NCBI GenBank assembly: GCA_024196135.1
Contig: JAMQCK010000366.1
Location: 1-25,833, forward strand
Reading direction: 5' to 3'
DNA length: 25,833 nt
From: Pleurotus ostreatus/Saccharomyces cerevisiae fusant
Lineage: Eukaryota > Opisthokonta
Under the pieces are notes generated by a model, which saw only the letters and a list, made by a program, of their open reading frames with translations, ran no database searches and was not told where the DNA came from. Below, one piece after another: positions 17,565 through 25,833 of the stretch (positions are counted from its first letter, which is position 1; each line of letters begins with the position of its first letter). The translations under genes were made by a program, and so were the position numbers.

Positions 17565-19154
17565 CTACCAACCTCGTATGTAGAAAGGCCGTATGATCCT
17601 GTTCCGGATGGCGTCGATGGTCAACTCGTCCGGGACATTTTCGTACGATTTACCAAACGTAGTGAGAGTCGCAAAGCCTGTAGTGTGCGCCACAAATAGT
17701 GGTCTCCTCGTAATAGCCAGCACGCGCAGGCGATCCAATAGCCAACTATATTCAAAGTGCGAGGCACCTTTAGGTCTGCGATAACCGATAACCAGGCACG
17801 TGAGGTTGGGGAGAAGGTCCGTTGGGTGTGGATCGTGGGGACGTTGGAGTAAAGTCGTTAGTCGATTGAGAGGTTCCGGACTGTCGTAACAATCCGTAGA
17901 ATACACGCCGACCTCAAGAGAAGTGAGGGAGGGCATGCGGCGAAGAGTTTGCGCAAGCTCGTCCGCAACCACCACTACGTCCAATAGAGCGAGGGATTCT
18001 AGCTTGAGTACCTTTGGCGATCTTTTCAGGAGGTCGACGTATGCCTTGAAAGTACTATTGGGTTCCGAAGGTGGGTCAACGTCGCCGATCATGGTCAAGG
18101 CCCTGAGATCTGGTGCGCAGATCTCGAAGGCGAGGTCGATAGCATCATATGCGAGCGTCATCTCTTCGAGGACGGGGAACACGGCGGCTGTTTTCGTGGT
18201 TCTCGAATGATAGGCTGATCCCCAGAGAGTCAGGACACGGAGGGTGTTACGACAAGATAGGACAGCACCGACGGCTGGCGTTATAGGGACTCCAGCGCGC
18301 GACGCAGTGGTAACACACTCGATGTGGATGTCTTCGATGGTCCAGGATTCTGGCAGCGCAATGTCCTTGTTGGGATGGCGCAAGACGGTCTGAAATGCCC
18401 GCAAAAGAGGTGCGTGCGTGAAGATGGAGAGAGCGGACCTGTCCTGCTTGCTTGAGCCGAGGGTAAGACGCTGCAAGTTGGGGAACCTGCAACCGCGCAG
18501 CATCTTGTAGATCGCCCTGGACGGGAAGCTCAGCCGTGCCACTCTCCACTGACGGCAGCGCGCGAAGAGGTATTCCCAGTGGCATGCATTCGAGGAGAGA
18601 CCCACGTCGCTCATCGACGACTCGTCGGTCATGTCAATGTCGAGCACGAGAGACACGTCAATGGGTATCCTCTCCATCTCAGCGCGGATGGCAGGCCCGT
18701 ATCGAGCAGGTGGGTTGTATTTGTGGAAGATCCTGAATATGCTCCAGAAACGCGGGATTCCGAAGACGATGTCGCGCCACGCACAGCAGACCTGGGCCAT
18801 ATATAGCCTGCGTCTTCCAGCGTATGCCTCCGCCCAGTTAGAAGGAAGGGCATACGTGAAGATTTCGATCCATAGCTCCACAGGCAGTCGCCGCCAAGGA
18901 GAGAGAAGGGTCTTATTGAGCAGCTTTTGTGTGGAAAGCACTTGCCGCCGAAGCGTCAGTGCAGCGATTTCGAGCTCAAGCTGCGCGTCTATCGCCTGCC
19001 AGTCGTGGACGCGGCGAGCAATAGTCGCGGCCTCTGCAGGGTCCGGAGCGTAGCAAGTCCGAGCTTTGGCGAATAAGATGTCGCTCTCTGCCTGCAAATG
19101 CTCAAGATCGTCTGTGCCGACGCTCATTTCTGCACGGGTATCGCGAGTAGCCAT
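17565..19154 (-). CDS. F-box protein with N-terminal coiled coil and LRR-like C-half
   Basis: A single exon encodes 529 residues from ATG 19154 (MATRDTRAEMSVGTDDLEHL). Residues ~50-80 form a coiled-coil-like helix (DWQAIDAQLELEIAALTLRR). The F-box follows at ~85-140: SPWRRLPVELWIEIFTYALP, then YMAQVCCAWRDIVFGIPRFW. The rest has irregular LRR-like units (FPNLQRLTLGSS, NTLRVLTLWGS, MPSLTSLEVGV). This coiled coil plus F-box order is typical of the expanded Agaricomycete F-box family. It differs from the tandem pair to the left, where the F-box is preceded by a Pro-rich leader, so it is a separate subfamily. SCF adaptor function is inferred from the domain. The open frame continues upstream to 19319, but that extension has no conserved character. 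An alternative start is Met-10 (19127). Confidence 0.88.
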   Translation of the reverse strand: MATRDTRAEMSVGTDDLEHLQAESDILFAKARTCYAPDPAEAATIARRVHDWQAIDAQLELEIAALTLRRQVLSTQKLLNKTLLSPWRRLPVELWIEIFTYALPSNWAEAYAGRRRLYMAQVCCAWRDIVFGIPRFWSIFRIFHKYNPPARYGPAIRAEMERIPIDVSLVLDIDMTDESSMSDVGLSSNACHWEYLFARCRQWRVARLSFPSRAIYKMLRGCRFPNLQRLTLGSSKQDRSALSIFTHAPLLRAFQTVLRHPNKDIALPESWTIEDIHIECVTTASRAGVPITPAVGAVLSCRNTLRVLTLWGSAYHSRTTKTAAVFPVLEEMTLAYDAIDLAFEICAPDLRALTMIGDVDPPSEPNSTFKAYVDLLKRSPKVLKLESLALLDVVVVADELAQTLRRMPSLTSLEVGVYSTDCYDSPEPLNRLTTLLQRPHDPHPTDLLPNLTCLVIGYRRPKGASHFEYSWLLDRLRVLAITRRPLFVAHTTGFATLTTFGKSYENVPDELTIDAIRNRIIRPFYIRGW

Positions 19155-19891
19155 TGAAAGCGAGATGTGCCTATACAGTCTTGAGCATCCCTCGTCAAAA
19201 TATGTACTAGCTGTACATAACACACCTGATAACAGATGGATCTTCCGGAAATCGTGCAATGTAGTCGGGAGGAAGACGAGAAGTGAGGAACAACGTGGCA
19301 CCAGCGTGATTCGGCACAAGCCGACCGCCGGTCCGGCTTCCCGAACAGAAATTGCTCCCGCGTCCCGCCTGGCTCCCGCTCTCGTTGTTTTACTGCACCA
19401 ACCTGCGTCAAATGGGTTTACCGCTGTTTCTGATTACTCTCAGAGCAAGGGGGCTTGGTCGACGACGAGAATTCAGACTATGAGCGCTCCCCACCGCGCC
19501 CCAGCCTTCATGTGACCACGGCGCTGGCCTCCTCTCACGGGCGGGCTCAGTTTCCCGCCCGCTGTCCAACAGACTGACGGGTTCAATTCAAGCTCGCTGC
19601 TACAGATCGAAGCTGCTGCGTGCCGGGGCTAGCGCCACAGATCGCCGACACAGCGAAGATCTTTGGTCCGCGGGGTGAAGAACCGCGACTCGGATCTCGA
19701 CGCGACTTCGACTCGGACGGCCACGACGACAGCAAGCGACCAATTTTCCGCTTCAAGCAAGGCTTCAAGACTCCCCGCTTAGCGGCACCCTTTTGCCAGC
19801 ACATTCGTTCACGGCTTCGGATTTCGACAAGACACCGGCCCACACCTCGTCCTCGAGTGCACATTCCCTTCGATCCATACGAACAATCGCA
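19155..19891. other. Divergent promoter region
   Basis: This 0.7-kb stretch lies between the minus-strand F-box gene and the plus-strand secreted-protein gene. Open frames here are short and compositionally random. The segment just before 19892 is C/T-rich, as is common for fungal 5'UTRs. No TATA box or known site stands out. Confidence 0.45.
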
Positions 19892-20590
19892 ATGCGCGCT
19901 TCTACCCTCTTCTTCGCCGTCTCTGCGGTACTGCTCGCTACGCCTGCGGCTACCTCTCCCGCTTTCGTCAAACGCCAGGAGTCCATCACCGCGGTAGCGA
20001 CCGCCACGGCGACGTCGGTTGTGACGGAGACGACTTCTCCTTCGGTGACGGAGACGACGGTCTCGCAGACCACGGTGGTGTCGATCACGGACTCGGCGCC
20101 GTCCTCAAGCGAGCAGGCGACCACCAGCAGCGAGGCCAGCCCGCCGGCGGAGACATCGAGCTCGGACGGTGCTCAGACGACGGAGACCTCGAGCGCGGAG
20201 AGCTCGACAAGCGAGAGTAGCAGGTGTGTGGTGTGCTAGAGCTAAATTTGTGATCTCGCTCAATGCTGATAACTTGATAGCACTGCCGACTCGACCTCCA
20301 CGGACTCCGTGTCCTCGATCGGGAGCAGCAGCTCGTCAAGCGTTGCCCAGACCACCTCCACCACGTCTTCCGCTGTCCTCGCCAGCGACACCTCTGCCGC
20401 CTCTACAGTCCCGCACACGGGTGTCCCTTCCAGCTTGGTCGCGCCGTCTCGCATTACCTCGACGCGCACCACTGCGGCGAGGTCGACCGCGACGGGTGAC
20501 TCGAACGGCGCGCGGGCGGTGATGACCATTGGCGGAGGTCCCATTCTGGCAGTCGCTGCGGTCTTCGGCGCCGCTGTGCTTGTGCTGTAA
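19892..20590 (+). CDS. Small secreted Ser/Thr-rich, probably GPI-anchored surface protein
   Basis: Exons 19892-20223 and 20281-20590 join through a 57-bp intron (GTGTGT donor, GATAG acceptor) to 213 residues. The signal peptide MRASTLFFAVSAVLLATPAA is followed by a Kex2-type dibasic VKRQE, so a short propeptide may be removed. The body is Ser/Thr/Ala low complexity and should be heavily O-mannosylated. The end, SNGARAVMTIGGGPILAVAA plus a hydrophobic tail running to the stop, fits a GPI-anchor signal with small residues before it. The likely place is the cell wall or plasma membrane outer face; the role is unknown. A C-terminal membrane helix without GPI is the alternative. Confidence 0.85.
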
Positions 20591-20791
20591 AGGCAAAATC
20601 CCACATCGCACGCCTGGTAGCAGCGGGAGAGGCAGAGGAAAGGAGGTGGAGGAAGACAGCTTAGCGAGGAGGTGTTGTGAGTGCAAACAACCGCCTTCAC
20701 AGACTATCATTTGAGTTGTCGCCCGCCAGTATGTCCTGTACACATATCTATCGAACATAATACCAGTGTTGTGTGTGCTATCTTTCCTACT

Positions 20792-21685
20792 TCATCCCGA
20801 TACCTCGGCAGGGCGGTCATGCTCAAGATGACAGTCGGCAATCACCTGGACGAACGTTTGAGTAGACTAGCTTCAAGCCGATTGGATGAAACTCACTTCA
20901 GCCGGTGCATCGGTATGTCCTTCATATATCCAGCTCCTCCCCGCCTCACATACTACTAGACACGGCTCCGTCCTATCCTTCATCATCTCCAGGACGAACT
21001 TTTCAGATTCTTCGGGAGAGGTATCCTGTTTGACGAGAAGAACGCCGCGGACCCTCCCCGACCCTTCCTCGGCCAGGCGGAGCAACAAGCCGGCACCAGT
21101 CAAGGGCGCCGTGCTCAGAGGGCCGGGTTTTTTGCCCACCGAGCGCGGGTAGCAGGCCTCTTGCCGTATCTTGCGACTCAAAGCCCCCTCTATCAACGGG
21201 ATGGGAGCGACGGCCTCGTACTGCGTCAAGATATCGACGATCCGTGAGGTAGCCGCTCCGCAGCCAGGTTCCCCGTCTTCGATGTTCGGCACGACGTCGA
21301 TATCTCCGTTGGCCTTCAGATAGACGAGCTCGTGCGTCTCTGGTGTAATCTCGCCGCGCGCTAGGAGTGCGTTCTCCGCGTCAGCGGGACATATTCCTGC
21401 TTCTCCTACCAGAAGGCGGAACCCATTCTGGGGACCGTGCATTCCTGATTGGTAAAGCAGGTAGATGAAGGGTTTGCGCGTGCGGTCCTCGGGGTCGGAA
21501 TCATCGCGGTGACGGGGGTAAACGGAGGGGCTGCGACCCTGCGTGGAAATCTGCTGGCGGATGGACGGCGCGTTGGAGAGTTCGTCGAGGGCGCCGGCGT
21601 AGGCGATGTGTTTGAGGAGGGAGGTGCTGGGTGGCCAGGTGCTGGGCGCGCGTGAGTCGTCACTGCTGTCGGAGGTGGAGGACAT
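20792..21685 (-). CDS. Uncharacterised protein
   Basis: Exons 20897-21685 and 20792-20845 join through a 51-bp intron (GTGAGT donor, GTCCAG acceptor, phase 0) to 280 residues ending DRPAEVSG. Without this splice the frame closes 11 codons later as VSFIQSA and gives 273 residues; the strong donor favours splicing. The N-terminus is Ser/Pro-rich (~1-70). The middle holds FIYLLYQSGMHGPQNGFRLL, GDIDVVPNIEDGEPGCGAAT and PLIEGALSRKIRQEACYP. The C-terminus has RVRGVLLVKQDTSPEESEKF and PCLVVCEAGRSWIYEGH. I do not recognise a family. No signal peptide or membrane helix is seen. A 5'UTR intron is possible at 21709-21784 (GTAAGG...TTCTAG). It shares a divergent promoter region with the beta-mannosidase, which may or may not mean co-regulation. 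Confidence 0.72.
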
Positions 21686-22367
21686 GGCCGTGACGGGTAG
21701 ATAAGCCGCTAGAAAACCAAAGTAAGCCTTCAGAGATTTGGCCTAAATACCCTGCACATGCGAGGCTGTGAGCTCGCTCCTTACCGAAGTCAAGGAAAGT
21801 CACTGCCCCGCCTCAATCGCGTGTCACTTTCGCCTTCTAACGCAGAAATCGGCAATTCAGCACGATAAAATGCGGAGCGAAGTATTACCTGTAGTCGTGC
21901 GTCCAAGTTGGCTTTGTAGGTGACCATGGGCGCGCAGCACGTGAGCTGACATATGTGGCGTCGCGCTCCCGCTCCGCCATTCAGTTACCCCTCGTCTCCG
22001 CCTACAAATTCCTATCTGCCGAGTACCTTGCATGAAGCCAGATTTCAGACGCCCTATGAACCACATAATCGAGTCACTTTCTCTTTTCTCCTGACAGACT
22101 GAGCTGGAAGAATACCGGTCGGCTTTTCCCCGCTCGATAGGTGCGCTCAGAACGACCCACTGCTGACCTCGGCGCATGTTCGCTTTTCCCCTCATTCAAG
22201 TCGCGGCCCGGATACCGTCGAAGCGTATAGTACTTCAAGATGAGATGCAGCGCGATAAGCGCCTTGACTGAGACGGTGAACGGCCAGGACGCGTCCGATC
22301 GACGACTAGACCGACGACGAGAAGACCATCATCGCTATCACTGCCAGTGCTAGCGACTTGAACGACG
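21686..22367. other. Divergent promoter region upstream of the beta-mannosidase
   Basis: No coding segment is supported in these 682 bp. They separate divergent starts at 21685 and 22368 and must contain both promoters. GTATAGTAC at about 22225-22233 is a weak TATA-like sequence for the plus-strand gene. Confidence 0.45.
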
Positions 22368-25300
22368 ATGCCCGCCAAGACCAGCTCGATTACTCTGAAC
22401 TCGGGATGGGCATGGAAGCGTCGTGGGAAGGGGGACGTGCTCGATGAGCTGAAGCTAGGGCTAACGGAAGATGGTGAGTGTCCATACCCTTGCGGAAGGA
22501 CCGCGACTGACCAGCTCTTCATCTCTCCTGCCTTCTCTTCACCTTCTAAATTGCTCGTCCTACCCAGTCACACCCACCAACCCCGACGATCCCGCAAAGC
22601 ACCTCATTGACGGATCCGTTCCGCCTGACGCACTCACCACCGTCTGGTACCCCGCGCGCACCAGCCCGTCCGAGATCCACGTCGAGCTACGCAAGGCGGG
22701 CTTCATCCCGGATCCATACATCGGCTTCAACGAGCACCAGGTGCAGTGGATCGGCGACGCGGAGTGGGTGTACAGGTGCGAGTTTGGTGTGGGGGACGCG
22801 GATGTGGGGAGGCGGGGCATCCTGGAATTTGCGGGGCTAGATGCCATTGCTGATGTGTATCTGGTGCGTTTGACCTGTATCCTTCAAGCCTATGAGTTGC
22901 GGTACTGATTGTATGCGCGCGATGACTACAGAACGGCACCCGCATCTTCTCCTCGGACAACCAGTTCCGGACGTGGGCGCACGCGGTCGAACCCAACTCT
23001 GTCAACGCCACCCTTAACACCCTCCTCATCCACTTCAAGTCCGCCAAAGCCCTCGCGCTAGCGGAAGAGGCCAAGTACGGGCGCGTCCGCGCTGGGTCGA
23101 CCAACCTGGGCGACCCAAGCCGCGTCTACGTGCGCAAGGCGCAGTATGATTGGAGATGGGACTGGGTGAGTTCGGTTTTTGTGCGATAATTGTGCTGTGT
23201 GCGCGCAGATGTCTCTTTTCATGGAGGCCGTGATAGTCTCTCCGATGAGCGCCTTGACCTCTTCGATGAACATTTAGCTTCACCGATGGTCGTCTTGCTG
23301 ATCATACCTCCAGGGCCCCGAACTCATGACCTGCGGCCCCTACCGCCCCGTCACCCTCAGGTTTTTCGACGCGCGCATTGCGGACGTGTTCACCAAGGCG
23401 AGCCTGGTGGGCACGCCCACGCGGGGCTCGTTGGCGAAGGCGGCGCTGAGGGTGGATGTGACGGTGGATGGGGTGGATGAGGTGGATGCTGTGCGCTTGT
23501 ACGTCATCCTGAAAGAGAAGGGAACGGGAGGAGAGGTTAGATCTGAAAAGGTTGTTTTGAAGGGGTTGGAGGGTGTGCGGACGGGTGGGACGAGGTCGTT
23601 GACGGGGGATGAGATCGTGAAGGCGGGTGAGTGGAGTCTGTTTGCAGACATCGCTGTCGAAGAGGACTACTCAGTTTGAGCGATGGCTGACACTCTACTC
23701 CAGGCGCAAATGCCACCGCTTCCGACGTAGCTGCCACCGCTCACGGCGTGGTTTACAAGGATGTCGTTGTCTGGGACGATCTGGATGTCAAGCCTTGGTG
23801 GCCGACGGGATACGGTGCGCAAGATATGTACGAGGTCGTGGTTGAGGTGATGGGTGAGGTGAGTCGGGCTGTTGTCTTGCGCTATCAGCGCCATGTTGCG
23901 CAGGCTGTGACCGACGTTCTCTCAGGACGGCGCCGTCCTTGATATCATAACGAAGCGCATCGGCTTCCGCTCTGTCGAGCTCGTGCAGGACGAGCTGAAG
24001 GAGCCCGATCAGTACGGGACCGGCAGCACGTTCTTCTTCCGCGTGAATGGGGTGCGGATGTTTATGGGGGGTGAGTACTTGAGTCCAATGTCCTCGTCGT
24101 CGACGTAGTACCTCTCGTACCGCTCGACTGCTGACAATTTATCGCAGGCTCCAACTGGATACCGGCGGACAACTTCCTCACGACGCTCACGCCGGACCGC
24201 TATCGTGCCTGGCTGACGCTGCTGCGTGACGGGAACCAGAACATGGTCCGGCTGTGGGGTGGCGGGGTGTACGAGCCCGACTGCTTCTACGAGGCGTGTG
24301 ATGGTGGGCTATCTCGCTTTTACGCCTTACCAGATGGCCTTGAGCTGACTTGATACCTCAGACCTCGGCCTCCTTGTCTGGCAGGACTTCCAGTTCGCGT
24401 GCGGTGTGTATCCTGCGCATCCAGCTTTTGTGGCCACCGTGCGGCAGGAGGTGGTGGACAATGTGACGCGGATGCGCCACCATCCGAGTTTGGCGATATA
24501 CTGCGGGAACAATGAGGTGAGAGGAGCCAGCAGCTTCTTCGCGGACATGTCTGACTGCGAACTATCAGGACTACCAAATGGTGCTCCAATGGGGTGGTAA
24601 GTTGATCGTTTTGCGGGATATCTGACGGTGGACTGATAGAGTCTGCAGATGTCGCAGCGCTGCCGGCGCGCAAGCTCTATGAAGAGGTGTTCCCGGACGT
24701 TGTGGGCACGTTGACGGATCCGCCGGTACCGTACCATCGGGGTTCGCCCTACGGAGGCAAGGGATGGGACACGGCGGATCCGACCGTGGGCGATGTGCAT
24801 CAGGTAGGTTGTGGGTTATGTGGTAGCGGATGGAGGAAGATTGACCAGCGTTCAAGTGGAATATATGGGGCGGCAAGGAGCTTCCTTATCAGGAGTACGA
24901 CCGCATGGGGGGTCGCTTTGTCTCGTGAGTTACCGCCTATACGATACATCCCAGGACCATTATCTCACTCTTGTTCTACAGCGAGTTCGGTCTCCCCGCC
25001 CTCCCTGTCATGTCCACGATCAAGCAATGGATGGGCTCGGCGCCGGAGAGCGAGTACTACTCCCAGTCGCCCATCATCGCTCAGCATAACCGTGCGGGCT
25101 CGTTCGAGCGCCGCCTTGCGATCGTGATGAACGAGAACTTCCGCTTGACGGAGGATCTGGAGACCTATGTCTACCATACGCAGGTATGGGCGCCTCTCAC
25201 TGTGGAGGGGAACAAGAGAGCCAACGTCCCGCTGCAGATCATGCAAAGCGATGGCGTCGGTTGGGCGTATCAGGCGTGGAGGCGGAAGTGGGCGGGCCCG

Positions 25301-25833
25301 GGTAAAGAATATGTGCGTCCCGAGTGGTTTGATTATGTCGACGTTGCTGAACTGTGTTTACAGACCTCTGGCGCCCTTGTGTGGCAGTCGAACGACTGCT
25401 GGCCTGTCGCGTCATGGGCGATTATCGACTACTTCGTACGTTCTCTTCATTGCTTTGATCCGGCAATGAGCTCAAGGACGCTGCCTCCCCAGCTGCGTCC
25501 GAAGCCAATTTACTATACCATGAAGCGCCACCTGGCACCAGTATCTGTGGGGATCTATCGTGAGGTACGCTGTTACGACGTGCTCGCCCTGCGTACATGG
25601 TGCTTACACTCGCGTTCAGGTAATTCACAATCGACCGACAGACCGACCTCGGCAGGTAAGTCAATCATCTACCGCACCTCGACCCATTTCTGAGCTCATA
25701 CTCTGCAGTATTACGAGTTCGCGGCGATCCAATCGCACGGCGCGAAGCTCGACGTCTGGGCGTGCAACTCTACCCTAGAGCCCATCGACGCTCGCCTCGA
25801 GCTGTTCTGCGTCGACCTGCAATCTGACTGGAC
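22368..25833 (+). CDS. mndB: Beta-mannosidase, GH2, intracellular B-type (3' end outside window)
   Basis: Seventeen exons are visible: 22368-22473, 22568-22863, 22932-23165, 23314-23626, 23704-23858, 23926-24070, 24148-24303, 24362-24516, 24569-24596, 24649-24803, 24857-24924, 24982-25183, 25238-25312, 25364-25435, 25493-25564, 25620-25655 and 25709 to the edge. All joints keep frame and encode ~798 residues; roughly 50 more are expected for this family. There is no signal peptide, as in fungal MndB. The GH2 sugar-binding domain includes GLDAIADVYLNGT and YDWRWDWGP. The barrel includes GGSNWIPAD and MVRLWGGGVYEPDCFYEACD. The acid/base is E520 in YCGNNE and the nucleophile E605 in SEFG. It hydrolyses terminal beta-1,4-linked mannose from manno-oligosaccharides, completing mannan breakdown. 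Confidence 0.95.

Noticed and set aside
19155..19319. 55-codon upstream extension of the third F-box protein
   Set aside because: It starts at a distal ATG and has no conserved character; Met at 19154 better fits the family start before the coiled coil.
24971..25693. A 240-codon uninterrupted frame in the beta-mannosidase 3' half
   Set aside because: It reads through several frame-neutral or phase-0 introns; GH2 family sequence and splice signals require the exons listed instead.
1..25833. CRISPR array, prophage, insertion sequence, or a secondary-metabolite cluster
   Set aside because: The DNA is clearly eukaryotic; no spacer-repeat arrays, transposase frames, NRPS/PKS/terpene synthase domains or P450 clusters were seen.

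Overview
The window looks like nuclear DNA of a filamentous basidiomycete, most likely an Agaricomycete. The evidence is GC-rich coding DNA, many short introns (mostly about 47-80 bp) with GTGCGT/GTGAGT/GTATGT donors, CTGAC/CTAAC-type branch sites and YAG acceptors, and gene families expanded or typical in mushrooms (solo F-box proteins, a TOK-type potassium channel, intracellular GH2 beta-mannosidase). Exon models below were built by eye from reading frame, splice signals and family knowledge; no transcript data were available. LAYOUT. 1-297 (-): 5' end of a secreted LPMO-like protein that runs off the left edge inside an intron. About 500-3690: over 3 kb without a convincing gene but with several short tandem repeats. 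3695-5952 (+): complete five-exon TOK outward-rectifier K+ channel. 6588-8695 (+): an unrecognised gene with a disordered N-terminal half and a leucine-rich C-terminal half resembling the LRR part of fungal F-box proteins. 8780-10384 (-) and 11054-12700 (-): a tandem pair of F-box paralogs whose duplicated unit includes the 5'UTR intron and several hundred bp of promoter. 13452-14364 (-): uncharacterised conserved-looking protein. 15343-17269 (+): nucleotidyltransferase-like N-terminal domain fused to a long Ser/Pro-rich tail. 17565-19154 (-): third F-box protein. 19892-20590 (+): small secreted Ser/Thr-rich, probably GPI-anchored protein. 20792-21685 (-): unrecognised protein. 22368 to the right edge (+): beta-mannosidase B-type GH2 enzyme in at least 17 exons, truncated by the window end. 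HOW THEY FIT. This is an ordinary eukaryotic gene neighbourhood, not an operon or an evident biosynthetic cluster. The LPMO-like protein and beta-mannosidase belong to polysaccharide turnover; the F-box genes belong to ubiquitin-ligase substrate selection and are the locally expanding element. The most notable local biology is the tandem F-box duplication. In one copy the first coding intron appears to be GC-AG. In the other the same intron is 48 bp, stop-free and frame-neutral, so it can be retained without breaking the protein.
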